A stretch of 64,000 nucleotides of DNA from Streblospio benedicti (Eukaryota; Annelida; Polychaeta; Spionida; Spionidae): assembly GCA_019095985.1 (NCBI GenBank), contig CM032661.1:16269236-16333235 (forward strand). Reading direction: 5' to 3'. Positions 12,090 through 42,601 of the stretch are shown here, in pieces. Each line of letters begins with the position of its first letter. Position 1 is the first letter of the stretch. Position numbers and translations under genes: made by a program. The notes beneath the pieces are model-generated. The model was given only the letters and a program-made list of their open reading frames with translations. It was not told where the DNA came from and searched no databases.

Positions 12090-12467
12090 CACCCACTTTT
12101 TAATTATCCACATATTAGAAAAAACCTTATGCTCATTTTATAAGAAATAAAGCAGACATTTGACTATTATTTATGAAATGTCTTGCATATGAAATTTTAG
12201 TCTACTTTGTGTAATTATCATTCGACGTTTATGGTATTTTCTCAACTGAAATTCATTTAAGGGACCATTCAGTAAATATACAGATGAGGATTTTAGGGCT
12301 CATTATCCATGAATAAATTTTTTTCACATTCAAGTTTAATTATCCACATATTAGAAATGATTTTTTGCTCAATTTTAAGAAATAGTTAGACATTTGACTA
12401 TTATTTTGTTGGAAAATGTCACTTTGTTCAATAATTCATTGATATTTCTTCTCTACTGAAATCGGTA
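12090..12467. repeat. Imperfect tandem duplication of about 230 bp
   Basis: The phrase TTAATTATCCACATATTAGAAA, then AAGAAATA and AGACATTTGACTATTATTT, appears from about 12100 and again from about 12340. Each copy ends at a sequence starting AGGGACCATTCAGTA. The two copies have diverged moderately. Confidence 0.65.
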
Positions 12468-12839
12468 AGGGACCATTCAGTATTTATGACAGGGTGGGGT
12501 AGGAGGATTTTAGGGCATGAACTTTTGCCACAAAGTTTGGAGGGGGGCTATCAATTTTTTCACACACTTTTGAGGGTGGGCTATCATTTTTTCACTGCAA
12601 CGTACACCAATTTTTGAGAGATTAGATGGACTAAAATTTACTTATTTTTATATGCTGATATTGACCAAATAGAATTTTATTTAACTTGATTGTGCTAACT
12701 GTTGAGAGGGGGTCATCAATTTCTATCACATGAAATTGAGGAAATTTTTTCAAGAGATTCGAGGGGGCTATTAATTTTTTTCACAGCACTTTTGGAAAAT
12801 CCTCCTACCCCACCCTGTCATAAATACTGAATCGTCCCT
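12468..12839. mobile_element. MITE with a 44-bp terminal inverted repeat
   Basis: The left end, AGGGACCATTCAGTATTTAT, continues through GACAGGGTGGGGTAGG. The right end is its almost exact complement, with one mismatch in 44. The interior has G-rich words GGGGGGCTATCA repeated in opposite orientations and no ORF. A decayed left end of the same family (AGGGACCATTCAGTAAATAT) lies near 12268. Such long near-perfect ends indicate recent origin. The superfamily is undetermined. Confidence 0.85.
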
Positions 12840-13019
12840 AAAGTAGTAATATTGAAATATTAAAATGTGACTTAATTTGTTTATGTTAGTGACACAGTAT
12901 ATGTATGCGTTTGTTACCTTTATATTACCTATGTATTGTATTTATGGTATAAATGTACATGTACACCAACCACCTTGATTATGGATATATAATATGGGGG
13001 CTGTATATATATTTTTATA

Positions 13020-13026
13020 CATATAC

Positions 13027-13058
<32 letters not shown>

Positions 13059-13068
13059 GTCCTATATC

Positions 13069-13121
<53 letters not shown>

Positions 13122-13122
13122 G

Positions 13123-13157
<35 letters not shown>

Positions 13158-13161
13158 ATAA

Positions 13162-13231
<70 letters not shown>

Positions 13232-13247
13232 TACATATATTAGTATA

Positions 13248-13336
<89 letters not shown>
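13020..13336. repeat. (TA)n microsatellite, about 300 bp
   Basis: Nearly pure TA repeats broken by short interruptions (TATGTCCTATATCC, GGCAG, TATTACATA). The apparent Tyr-Ile reading frames here are artefacts of the repeat. Confidence 0.97.
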
Positions 13337-13339
<3 letters not shown>

Positions 13340-13695
13340 CGGTTGAGCGATAATATGATTTCCAAAGTACTTGACGTCATTCGATTGCACGATTTTACTT
13401 TTTAAATAATCCAGCAATAAGAGTAAGTCTTTTTTAATAAATGTCTTGGAAAACCTATCAACAGTCAATAATTAAACAAAAAAGCGATCGCTTGCCTATT
13501 TCAATGTGAAAAGAATGATACCAAGGATGAAATGATAACAATGATAGTACAGACCTGTACCATCATGGAACCGTTAATCAATGAATCTGACACGACGCCT
13601 CGTCATAAAATTAATTATTATGAAATTTTTTTTGCGTGACAGGTGATTCATTGCATTGGAAAAGGACAAGATAAAGATCCAGGTGGCATGTTATG
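13337..13695. other. Non-coding
   Basis: No supported feature. Confidence 0.4.
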
Positions 13696-13867
13696 CAGTA
13701 AAACCTCTCTATTGAACCACACCAATAGGACCCGCTTCAAATGGTCTATAGATATTTTTTACAGATGTTCGAAGTGACCAAGTTATGAAGTTTGGCGAGC
13801 GCGAAAAGTTGTCTTATTAAAGAGGTCGTGTCGTTATATAGGCTGGTCTTAATTAGACGCTGTACTG
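13696..13867. mobile_element. MITE of the CAGTAGAACCTCTCTATT family
   Basis: The left end is CAGTAAAACCTCTCTATTGA. The right end, GGTCTTAATTAGACGCTGTACTG, is a decayed complement. The interior words (TTAAAGAGGTCG, GGTCTTAATTA) match copies at 30726, 31101 and 61520. The form CAGT(A)NAACCTC resembles pogo/Tigger-type Tc1-mariner ends; the assignment is inference. Confidence 0.6.
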
Positions 13868-16111
13868 TAATGTGCTAAAAATGGGGCTTATCGAATGTCG
13901 ATCCTAGCCTCAAGAATAGCAGACGAATATTCATTTTTTAACCTCACAGCTCATTGATTTAGCGCATGACGGAAATGTCACGGTTGTCAATACAATTATT
14001 ATGAGAATTGCGTGAAAAATGAGATGTTGACTTGTTTCACATGGTTACAGCATTACTATTTGGACACTCTGAGAAAAAAGGACTTGTTAGATACAGTTTT
14101 GGCATTGCAGTTAACATGGTGTGCATACTAAAATGAGTGTATTTTGTTACGTGTACAATGTAGTTTATTACAGAGGGAATGGGTGGACATATTTATTATT
14201 GTTCACCTTAAACACATGTCTATCATTTTGTTCCAAAATAAGAAAGGACTTATACTGCACCCTTTCCACAGTACACTTTATTTTGTTTCCTATAGTCAAG
14301 TGGTCCTGGCGACTTTTTTTCACTGAAATGTTAATACTGATTGCTTATTTGTCTTTGGCGAAAACAAAAGGACAAAAAAAAGATAATAACGAATAAAGAC
14401 ACAACTGGTTTTCCTATTTTCAAATGATTAGTTTTCAACAGTTTACGGGAAATTGTTTCTATCAATAAATTGCTAGGTACGCCAAACTTGCCTTTTTTGT
14501 TATTTCATGTATTCAACTTTAAAACATACAGAAAAGAAATTCGTTCCAAGTGTCAAAAAAGAAACACAAAACAAAAACATCTTTATTTGAAGGAAGAAGC
14601 AAAGTCATCTCAGTAAGCTCTCTTGATGGGGGTGGGGGACACCAATTAAAATTTGAATAATAGACATAAATTGGCCCCCTTCCCTCCAACCAGCAACACA
14701 CACGTGCATCCTCCCACGCACGCACCCACACAACAGCAAGAACACCAGGGCATCATCGTCTAGTTCACTCTTATTCTTTAATTCAAAAGGTCAATGCAAC
14801 TACCGTGTAGATACTGTAAAACAGCTTGCAGGTATTTGTCAACGATATTCCCGTGGACAGACGACGATACAATGTACCCGGTATACGATAGGAAGACCCC
14901 CATGCTGTTAAAAACCATTGTGGACGGGGGTGGGGGGTGGGGGTGGGGGTGGTACCCATCGACGTACTCATTTGGCATACAAAAGTGACCCATGTCTATA
15001 CCTTGACGATGAAAAAGTGACCAATGCCTATACCTTGACGATGAAGAATAAGTAACCAATGTCTATACCTATTAAATATTGAAACTACATACTGTTTACA
15101 TTTGATCAACAACATATAAAAATATATCAGTATCCAACAAAATGAAACTTACATTAAAATATATTACAATTAATTTCAAACCCATAGCTATATAAAATCA
15201 CAAAATGTAGACAAGTAATCATACCAAAAGTCACAAGATTTAGACCAATAGCTATACTAAAATAACAAAATATAGACCCATCACTATACCTGAGATGTCT
15301 AAAGAGTTCACCCATAGAAATGGCACACCCGTACTACCCGGCAAATAGTAAGACACCCCACCAGAGCATACGTGTATGAGTAGTGGATTGAGACTCAAAG
15401 GTTACGGGGCCACCAGGTTTTAGGAATTGACGCATGCATAACTATTTATCACATAACCTGTCTGTCCATAAACGGTTATGTTTCTATTTTCAGCTTAATT
15501 TTAAATGTCAATAAAATAGATAGAATTAAGTGGACATTGATTGATCATGTCTAATAAGGTGATAAGAGTACACCAGGAAGATACCAGCAACAGGGTCGAT
15601 TAACCCTGATACACCTGTTCGCTGAATGGCATGCATATAATGCATTGTATATAGTCATATAGATTTGCACGATCTTTTACAAAAGCCAATGTATCGCATT
15701 GCAGAAAGTGACTTCTCTGATCTGAGAATATGAAATGCATTTAATTCTCAACGGGAATTAGGACAAAACTGTGTGTACACAACTGTGGCTCAGATATGTT
15801 AAAGATATGTATCACACAAATACATTTCACAGCAAAACAAACTCAATACAAAAAATAAATATAACTTAAGTAATTATACATTATGGCCAGTCATAAATGC
15901 TACCTGTAATAATTGTTATCTGTTAGAACGAAACAGATAACCGACAAAGTGCAAATGCAAAATAAGGAATATCATGATAACCATAGAGCTAAGCCCTATT
16001 GGGTTGTAGAAATTGTTATCTCACTTTAGATATATAGGTGTGTTTTACTATGTTTGTCCTACAGTGTAAATAAAAAAACTATATACTATCAACCTATGCA
16101 TGTTGTCTCTA
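13868..16111. other. Intergenic DNA with short local repeats
   Basis: No gene is supported. A G-rich run (GGGGGTGGGGGGTGGGGGTG, about 14926-14950) could form a G-quadruplex. At 14979-15070 a unit of about 33 bp, AGTGACC(C/A)ATG(T/C)CTATACC, is repeated nearly three times, and decayed versions (TAGACCAATAGCTATAC) continue to about 15295. Confidence 0.5.
14979..15070. repeat. About 33-bp tandem repeat, nearly three units
   Basis: Units share GTGACC-ATG-CTATACCTTGACGATGA. No coding role is evident. Confidence 0.75.
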
Positions 16112-16422
16112 AAACCTGCTTTACACATCAGCGAATTCCGCCTACGTATCTCTGCGTGCACTGGCGATGAAATTTTGGACATTTTCAAATTGTTTTAACG
16201 AATATTCAGTTTGGTTGAGGTTTGCTTCAAATAGTGATGCTGCGGCTAGGGATTGCAGAACATTCGCTTATACAAGTAACACTTTGTTTGCATCAGCAAC
16301 TTGTCGTACCATGCATTTTCACTACTTTCAATGCCTCCACAGTACGCCCAAGTTGACGACGTGACATAATATGTGCAGATGCACGGGTTTGCCTATGATC
16401 GCGTAAGTGTAAAGCAGGCTTT
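16112..16422. mobile_element. MITE with AACCTGCTTTACAC ends
   Basis: The left end, AAACCTGCTTTACACATCAGCG, and the complement of the right end, AAGCCTGCTTTACACTTACGCG, form an inverted pair of about 20 bp, flanked by a possible TA or TAA duplication. The roughly 310-bp interior has no gene. A different MITE starts within three bases of its right end. Confidence 0.7.
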
Positions 16423-16424
16423 AA

Positions 16425-16962
16425 TGCCCAGTTCACACCAACTGCGCATTGATGGCACATTAATGGAGCGTGCAATGCGCCACCAAAGTGTATCAAAGCT
16501 TGATTAGAGCGTCATGGTCATGATAGAAGGTAGGAAAGCTTGGATTAGAGCTGGACATTCGACAAGAGCTCCAAAACATTTCAAGCATCTTCATATAGGA
16601 TCTAGATAAAGCGGCATGAACATGGCGTTCTTGACATTTGCAATGCGTAACAGAGCGTAATAAAGCACAACAGAGCTTCATAATAGTGAGAGTGCCCGGA
16701 TTAAAACGGCATAATCGCATCACAGTGTAAAAGAGCGTATCAAAGCCCGATCAAAAAGGGGTCAATGCTTAAAGAACCATATCAAGTCGGAGGATGATTC
16801 GTCACCCAAAGCGGCAATTGGTTCGTATTAGAGCATGTCATGAGCTTATCACAGCGCAGCATTACTTAGGAGATCGTGATATCTAAGGAAAAGTACACAA
16901 AAATTACAGCGCTTTGCTCCCCAATTTAAAGCGTGGGATGCGCCTTTGGTGTGAACTATGCA
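16425..16962. mobile_element. MITE with AGTTCACACCAA ends and periodic interior
   Basis: The left end, TGCCCAGTTCACACCAACTG then CGCATTG, pairs with the complement of the right end, TGCATAGTTCACACCAAAGG then CGCATCC. The interior is full of short related words (AGAGCGTAATAAAGCACAAC, AAAGAGCGTATCAAAGCCCG, TTAGAGCGTCAT) spaced about 10 to 12 bases apart. No coding frame is credible. Confidence 0.75.
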
Positions 16963-19900
16963 TAACTAATGAAAAAGAATTAATAATGGTGATATCTAAT
17001 ATGTAATCTTTAAATACAACACAAATTAAGATAAGATATACATAATCAACATTTGAATGTGATAAATGCTTTTAAAGATGGCGATAACGGAATAAACAAA
17101 TCTTAGATTTATCTGTAAAGATCACATGTATGTATACGTGTATAATACCAACAATTACACAACAAATCAAAACACCAGCACATGAATAAGATTATTACTG
17201 CCTTTTCATTTTACATACATTTAATAAGCTTTTTGTAATTCTTTCTAAATGAAGTGAAATCATGATCATGGGCCTATGTCACACCATTGTGTGGCGGCGG
17301 TGCATACACTATTTAGTATACAAACAGTATAAAAAGATACACTATGAGCAAGATAGCCATTTTATCCGGGATATACGTATATGCAAAGTACTTCATCACT
17401 TCAATTTATATAGATAAGCTGACACAGTTCTCTGCCACCAGAATATTGATATGTCCTAAAATTCAATAGACAAATCTGCCCTGAAGTGACGTACCTAGTA
17501 TTACACCGAATTGCGGGTAACAAATTAAATGTCATTTGATTACAGAATACCATTTTCATATTAACTTGTGTTATGTGCATATTGTATAACTATATATTAT
17601 TATCCAATGTGTGAATTTTAAAGGCTCTGTCTATATCTATTTACACTTCAATCTTTAAATCTTACTTCATTTATTAAATGTGGTGACCAATGAGCGCGTA
17701 AAAGCTTTATATTCTATATTGAAAAATGTAAACACTACATTCTAACTCATGTCTCAATGAATACCAAAGTTTTCAAAAATTTACAAACTATTTTTAAAAA
17801 TGCGGAAAAACTATGGATTCACATTAAAAAACAAGATGAGAAAAATGTTTAGGCTTTATCTATATTAGAGAAACTGCTGCAGGGCCGACAATCATAGAAA
17901 GTGGCCGGCCTTTTATTACGTTAATATTGAGAACTTGCTAAAAAGTAGCCTGACCATCGGGACGTGAACTTTTTTTAAATCAGCCGGCACCGGGCCGCCG
18001 GACGGGCTTTATTTTATGCTCCGTTATCTATACCAAATTTGCAGCTCGTATCAATGGAGCTCCAAAATCCTCCATGACCATGCTGACGTAGTAACCAAAA
18101 TACAGAACTAAGCACAAGTACATTCCATATAAAACACACCTCACTACTTTATGCATGTAAGGTGATTTGTCAGTGAGATTTTATCTTGATGGATCACTCG
18201 TATGTTCCAAATTCATTTTGAATAGATTCCTACCCAACGACACACGATCACCATATTTATTACACACTGTCTGTAAAGTCATCCATTGTTAATGGACACC
18301 TTTTGTCACACACACTGGGCTCAAAGATGAGCTCTTCTAACAGGTGGGACAGCACTTGGTATGACATTACACGAGTGATAAATACAAAATGTTAGTGCAG
18401 TGTTGTTTTAAACCTCAAATGTCAATTTAGGTGAATAGCTCTAGCATTTTGCAATAGAATCTCCGATCAAAACCACTTTTCTATTGAGACCTTAGACCCC
18501 TCTCTTTAACAAAAGAATTCCTCACAGTCCAAAACAATCATAAAGAGACCAACATGAGCATTACAAACTTCTTGGTACTGCTCATGTATGATCTCTTGAG
18601 ATACAATAAAACACCTGTATATTACGTTACTTTACACTTGTGCTCTAAATGCAAAATACTCTATCTTTTAAGTAAATAACATTGTCAACTACTAGTCTGT
18701 AATCTAATTCTCTGTTAAAAAGAAAAACAACAACACTGCAACCGCTAGAGATTACTCTTTATGTTAGACATAATATGCAATAATGTATCAACATTAATCA
18801 ATCTAATGGGCTATTCTACGAGTAGGGATGAGAGATAAGACAATCAGAGTGTGGAGTTAGACAGAATCGTTCCAATCGTACAATTACCTTTTCCTCCCAT
18901 GTTTTTGTCAGCTTAGAAGTTTGAACGTTATAGTGTGACATGTCACTTCCCCCTCCGTCGCTCAGCCAATGAGAATCGAGTATTCTCAGCAAGCATATTA
19001 AAGACATGGACCACAGTACAGTGTGCACTTATTACATCAGATTCAGTGTGCCATGCTCGTGGCCCTTTCACAGTGGCGTGTCTACATAGTTTTATCATAT
19101 TGATCCTATTACTGAATAATTTGTCTGGTATTTGATCATGATGTTCCAATTATAGCAGTTGGTGAATGCATAAGACAAATGTCCGAAGTAGAGATGTGTC
19201 GTGATGTATGCAAGTTCAGATACAAGTACAATGCACATGTACGTATTTGAGTAAAAATAAAGTTATAGATAATTGAGTGTGTGTTCAACTAAATGTAACC
19301 AAAATAATGTCTGTTTGAATGCATTCTGGTGATGTATATGATAAATATGAAACTGTTCAGTGTCAGACAATATCGATTATATCGTTATCTGCTCAATGTA
19401 AGTGATATTGAAAGTCCCCTGTCAACGTTTTTAGACTTGGAATGAATGAGCGAATATGACGGTTTTTTCGGTAGCTCTTACCGGCAAAGCAATATACAAG
19501 CAAACTACTCTCATTAAAACAAACAAACAAAAAAACAAAAAAAACTGACAAACATCAAGTGCTTAATACTAATTAAAATAAAACATTTGGGTGACGAAAT
19601 AGCGAGGATAATGGAGCACATGATTTTTCCATCAGTCAGTCTGCAAGGCTGAAAACATCAAAGGAAACATTTAATATGCCTAACATTGAGCATATATGTA
19701 TTACACTATACATAGGCAATTTTTGTATGCTTTGAATAGGGCTAAATGTATTACATTTATTACATTAAACAGAGAGCACACAAACTGAAAGATCATTTAT
19801 GTAATGAACAAGAGCAATAACTTAAAGAGTCAGCGGTAGGCACGTCAGGCAAATTTAACCACTTATAAGGAGAAGGTGATCAGAGAATCTAGCAAACACA

Positions 19901-20326
19901 GACAGGCTTATTAAGTTAGAAATACGTACATGTGTCAATACACATTTTAAATTAGCTTTTCTGTCCTAGCAATAGCTTAGAGTTATGCATTGACAGATTG
20001 ACACACGGAGAAGTGGTCTAATATGTGGAAAACCTAGTTTTTGGGTGTCTGCATTGTTGGGTCAACTTTGGTTCGCCTGCACTCTACCCGTGGAGGCACA
20101 ATCGATAGAAACTGAACCGGACGCACTTACTAGGGGTTAAATATAACCGACAAAGAATGGATGCAAACTTGGGTAGACTGTCCATCATGGTTCACCGTAA
20201 GCACGTTCACGCGTCAGTTTACGGACAATGCAGATCAAAAGTAGCTAATTCTACTGCACAATGGTGGCCAACTGTAGATATGTTTTAAGCAATTAAATTT
20301 TTTGGCAACCTGTGTTGTACTGATCA
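16963..20326. other. Intergenic DNA, no gene recognised
   Basis: A+T-rich, with short scattered frames only and no splice-compatible domain sequence. Nothing else is supported over this 3.4 kb. Confidence 0.5.
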
Positions 20327-20450
20327 CAGGCAGATCCAGGTTTGCAGGGTGGCACACTTAAGGGATCTCATGTGTTGCGTACGCGCAATTGATAGCAAAC
20401 ATGCGGGGGAAAAAACTTTTGGCCTTTTCCCCACATCCCTCTTTTTTAAC
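20327..20450. mobile_element. Truncated copy of the GGCAGATCC MITE family
   Basis: It starts ACAGGCAGATCCAGG, followed by the family words GGCACACTTAAGGGAT and GCGTACGCGCAATTGAT. The right terminus is not recognisable. Confidence 0.6.
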
Positions 20451-20747
20451 TTTACCCCCATTTCCCATTGCCTGACAAAGTCATAAACCGGCCCCTTATA
20501 TATTTCATATATTGTCTCAAGATAGGAGACTTCTGTTTGTTCAAATTTTATAGAATACATGTAAACAAACTGCCTCCTGGCATAGTCATCTGTCGAGCAA
20601 CAAGAGCAATTGACTAGCTTAGGAATGATTCAGGGAAGGTGCTGACACGTGTCAGTGGCGTCGCCAACTGGCCACAGAACTGAAGTTCCGATGGGAATTA
20701 ACGGTTGTCTGTCTCGAGGGTCTGCAACTGCGACACCTCTAAACGTA

Positions 20748-20832
20748 CTTGCCTAATGGTTAAGGCGCCTGGCTAAGCATATATGACCGGTCTGATATGT
20801 ACAGGAGTTCGTTAGTTCAAATCCACGGCCGT
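20748..20832 (+). repeat. tRNA-like sequence, probably a SINE head
   Basis: An A-box-like segment, TAATGGTTAAGGCGCCTGGC, and a B-box-like GTTAGTTCAAATCC lie about 45 bases apart as in tRNA genes. The arms do not pair well enough for a functional cloverleaf and no acceptor stem is visible. A tRNA-derived SINE or tRNA pseudogene is more likely. Confidence 0.5.
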
Positions 20833-21131
20833 CCAAAGTTTTACAAACTTTCCCTGATTCTCTCACAAATACTGCGTAGCAATATGCGATTTTTTCTACT
20901 GCATAAATGTGCGAATCTAACAAAATATTGGCTTAATATAAACTGTGGTTCAATATCATATACTACATATATGCGACATTGTGTAATTGTAACATTTGTA
21001 ATTATACATATAAGACCGGAAATATACTAATGAAAATACAACAAGAACCATATTTATTACGATGATAATGAAAAAAACATTGACAGGAATATATAGCGGA
21101 AGTAATGAAAAAGAGACATTGACAGGAATAT

Positions 21132-21139
21132 AGTGTGTG

Positions 21140-21182
<43 letters not shown>

Positions 21183-21252
21183 GGTGTGTGTGTGTGTGTG
21201 TGGATGTGAAAAGTGGCACAAAAACGAGGATGAGGGTGTGTGTGTGTGTGGG
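21132..21252. repeat. (GT)n microsatellite with G-rich interruptions
   Basis: Two GT runs are separated by GGGG and a short unique segment. The His/Thr and Cys/Val frames over it are repeat artefacts. Confidence 0.95.
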
Positions 21253-21309
21253 GGGAACAGCAAACCAGAGGGATATAGACAAATTATAGCCCCCACACCC
21301 TACATGTCA

Positions 21310-22611
21310 CCGTGACCACTACGATCTGGGGTTGGGGCACAGTGACACCAGACGTGCGTTACAGCAGCCAAAGGCACATAGGTTTTGTACCATCAATATT
21401 TAATACGAATAAATATATTACTGTCATGGAGCCAATTAGTATGTGTCATTTCATGATTTATATTCCACTAGTCTAAATCTATTCGTTGTTTTGGATGTTG
21501 TTTGCTCGCATTTATTGACAAGAGTTGTACATCACAAAGGTTGCCATAATAGTCCAAAACCGACCTCTACGTGTAACCAAAATTGCGGCCTTTACGTGCA
21601 GCTTAACATTTAGCTGCTTGCATCAGCCATGCTACACGACTTGTTAGAAAATGTGATAAAGGATAGGCCATTACATGCAACATCCATGCATTGAAAGAGT
21701 GGTCCATCATCCAGAAAGTACATGCTTTCCATGCATCTTTATTCTGATATAGAACACACCCTTTGCTGTAACTTGTGAAATACATCAACACGACTTTAAA
21801 ACACATTGTATCTGTACAAAGTACATAAACATTTAAATTGACTAGCATGCGAGCCCTTTTTTGTACGTAAAAGCTGCTATTTTGGTTGCACGTACTGGTC
21901 CGTTCCGGACGATGCATATGGAATTCTACTTTTGCCGTTTTCCAGGGTCTGTGGTAATAATACACATTCTCATGTCACATACTAATGCGCTACGCTTCAG
22001 TGAACAGCAAGTGATCGTTGTATTGCATGTCGAGTAACAAAACGAGCCATGCCAACAGATGTGGGCCCGAAGTTTTCTATAGGAAGATCATTTTCTGGTG
22101 CACGTCATTCAAACAATAAGCTTAATACTAGAATTTGGACGTCGTATTACAGCTACCATATTTGTGATTATGTATACTTGGAAACCCTTTGCTAAGTTGC
22201 ATCGGGTATCAGAGTTTTGCCTCAGATCAATGTATGGACTCCAGTCCAATCCAAATGTGTTGCATCTGGACTTGAGTCCAAGTGCAAGTATTTTGATGGT
22301 CTTATTGTTCAAATGACTTCAATATATACCATGCACAAAACACATGCATAGCAAAAACAAACTAACACACCCAAACCTACCTCTACACCAGAGTGCACAA
22401 TAGAAAAGATGTTTCACATCAAATTAATCAAATGTTTCGTTATCTTTTGTCATATAATAGGTATAGATCCCATCTTGTGACAAGCAGCTTTTACGTGTAT
22501 ATTTAAAAGAAGCTTATTGTGCGTTCTACAGCCTACATCACACCTGAAAGTTTTTTCTTTTTTTTAACTGCATGGCAATTTACCACGCATGCGTGAGCTT
22601 GCTCCAGACTC
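21310..22611. other. Upstream region of the CAP gene
   Basis: No coding sequence is recognised. The last part contains the proximal promoter of the CAP-domain gene. Confidence 0.4.
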
Positions 22612-22619
22612 TATATAAG
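22612..22619 (+). promoter_or_regulatory. TATA box of the CAP-EGF-ShK gene
   Basis: TATATAAG lies 107 bases upstream of the initiating ATG at 22726. The spacing would put transcription start near 22642-22650 and give a 5' UTR of about 80 bases with no upstream ATG. The position, the good match and the lack of competing ATGs make this a credible core promoter, though untested. Confidence 0.6.
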
Positions 22620-22725
22620 GCCACAAATACCGCAAGCTATTGCGTCTTCTTCTGAGGCGATTAGCGACACGAATTAATTTACGGTAATCCTCTCAGAGCT
22701 GACTTCGCATTTGCCGTGAATCGAC

Positions 22726-39691
<16,966 letters not shown>

Positions 39692-42600
39692 GAGAAGGTG
39701 GAAATGAGTACTAGATAAGACATTTTTAAAAGACATTGCAACATCAGTATAAATAATGCATCACAACAAGTGTGGGTACATGTATAATATTGGTGAACTC
39801 TCACTTAATAATTTTAATTGATATTTTCTGGAACTCTTTTATGTTGAATATCAAAGAGATAGTCAAGAATTAAGAGAAATATAACTCATGAGGCGTTGAA
39901 CTGAACTTAAGAATGCAGATCAAAGTATTTCATAAATGACTCAATGACTTTGACGTGAATAATGCATTTAAAAACAATCTTTGGCACAGTCAGTTTTTCT
40001 AACACCACAGACTATCTGATACAGAAAGCATTACACAATTAACATGTTGATTACTGATAATCAAATGTTATGGCATTTGTTATTCGTGAGATAGAAATAA
40101 GAGATTAACGAAATTATTTATTCACATTACATAGAATATACCACAATATATCATTGCACATAATAGTATAGTAGTTCAATATGATATATCAAAGTAAATT
40201 ATGACAACATTGAATTCAATTACAGTAAGTGATATGTGATATATTTCAAAAGATTACAAGATAACCAATATAAATTACATGTATTGATTTGAATATTAAG
40301 ACAAATTATACAGTCCAAGAACTGTGCACGTTGGATGTTTTTAGATGTTTTTACCTCCAATATTTATACAATGCAGATATTATTTATACAGATTATTATT
40401 GGAGGTGTTTCATCACTCATTTATCATTGTTTTCTATTCATTAGTTAGACTATGAACATGTTATTTATCATCAATGTTTAGAATTTTGTGATTGAGCAAA
40501 CAGTTCTAAGGGTAATTTAGGTTGTTTGAATTACAAATTGATGTATCTCCTTTTACAGGAACGTCTAGCATTCTAAACATGTGAAAACTGTATTGTAGAC
40601 TTTCTGTCATGAAAGTTTCACTCGTGTGAACAACCATATACAGTCGACAAATGTTTATCAAATGACTGGTGGGGATAGTATAGATTTGTCCATACAGAAG
40701 TATGTAAAAAATATAAAGTATATAACACTATGCAATTGTTGGCATTGGGAATCCCATGTTTTATTGAAATTATGTTTGATTAAAAGTGATGACTTCATTC
40801 TATGCTGTATATTTAAAGATCATGTTAACTTTCAGACAGTTCGTCTATAAAAAGGGGCTTTTGTACGTATTTGTGCTAAAATAAAAGTACATTTAATGGG
40901 CATATTTACATTTGGCATAATGTGTGTGTACTATTCTGTTCTGAGTGCAAAACTAAAATACTAAACAATCAGAATTGATTGGCACTCAAGTTGACTAAAA
41001 AGTAAGGGCAATGATTGTGAATATTTAATGTTGCTTATTTTTCTAATTCATTCGTACCGAGCATCCAGCACAAAATCATTGGTGACCATGTTTTCACAGT
41101 ACGGAGATAAACTTGAACATGGTACATGTATATTGGTACTTTTGTATACATCTATTCTTAAACTATGTAGCAAACCAATGATACGAAGACAATTAACACA
41201 GTTCATGGAATGCAGAGTACTGGTTTATATTGAGACGTAGATCAGCAGAGTTATTCCCTGAACAACAGTAGACACTCGGTATCTCTAAGTTGTAGGCGCT
41301 GGCAGATGCAGTTTTTTAAAAGGGGAATGCGCACTTAAGGGCAGTTGAAAGAGAATAGAAAGAGGCGACAGAAAATATTAGACCAGCAATATCAATATGA
41401 CGAGATTCTACTGTAATCACTATTTTATGTTAGAAGTTCACCAGTTGATGTTGCGAGAGACTGCAAGGCCCCGTGGTGGTCACATTATACCTCACGTGAC
41501 ACGCGGCTCACATGTTCTCCACTGTTACAGGTCAAATATCTTCCATGAAATGGTTAAAAAAGTACTCGTTTCGGGATCTGCTCATTATTGTTGGTCTGAA
41601 GCATTTAATTGGTATACAACGTTGTTATTGGTTTAGCCACCTTTAAGTGCCTTTGTTATGGACTATCAGTTACTGAAATAATTTGCATACAAGGCTTACC
41701 GGTAATCTTTCTTTGAAATTGTTAATTTTGCAGTATAGTGCATTAACAGCTGTGATAAATATGTGTACATGCTGTGTAAATGTTGAATAGCTATTTACAT
41801 TACCTCTATTTTTGCTATGATATATCGCTTTTACAGTAGTATATTTGTAAAAAAAATATGTATATATTTGTTTAACTGTGATAAGTGATATTGCTCTTAT
41901 ATAATATTGCTCTTTTATATATTGTAAAAGTTTTATGTATAAATATCCTTTACACAACCTTTGTTTGTGAGCAATATGTTTACAAGGGATTTTCAAAGTG
42001 TATTTTACACGGATGATTTTTGGAAATTGAAATTTTAAGACACAAATGTAGGGGACGTGAAAAATGTAACATCAAGATTGAAAGTATTTTTGAGAAAATG
42101 GGAATGATGACAATTTCCTGCCTTTATTGTAACTATATATAAAAGTGGCATAATTTATTTACATGTATCAACCCATTGACATTGCAATTTCCTATTGCAT
42201 ATAGTTCTGCAGATTAATGCATTTATGTATTTGCTTTATTACTATTTTAACAACAAAGCTGATTGTAATCCTCAAGTACATTCGGAATCATTATCTATTT
42301 TTCTAATCAAAATTGTCATACTATTATAGAAGGTTTGGTACGTTTTCGGCGTGTTTATATTTAACCAACTAACACTACTGTTATATGAACAACACCAATG
42401 TATGCCAGTATGTATTTTCAGTAAACTAACCGTATGAATAAAACTGTCTTGATAAATTGCGAGAAAATAAAAGTCTGTCAAAAATGTTTTTGTATTATTC
42501 GTCGAGAATCTTATTGATGCCACGTACCCAATAAGCTTAAAACCTCCTCACTCCTGAATCGCACTTGCACAGAGAATACACTCACACATACATGCATAAT
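39692..42600. other. CAP gene 3' UTR and intergenic DNA
   Basis: AATAAA at 40880-40885 is a possible polyadenylation signal, implying a 3' UTR of about 1.2 kb; earlier sites may also be used. A left-end fragment of the GGCAGATCC MITE lies at about 41299-41345. No other gene is seen. Confidence 0.4.
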
Positions 42601-42601
42601 G

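Noticed and set aside
12953-13468. Tyr-Ile repeat proteins on both strands
   Set aside because: Artefacts of the (TA)n microsatellite.
20748-20832. Functional tRNA gene
   Set aside because: The A and B boxes are recognisable but the acceptor and anticodon stems do not pair.
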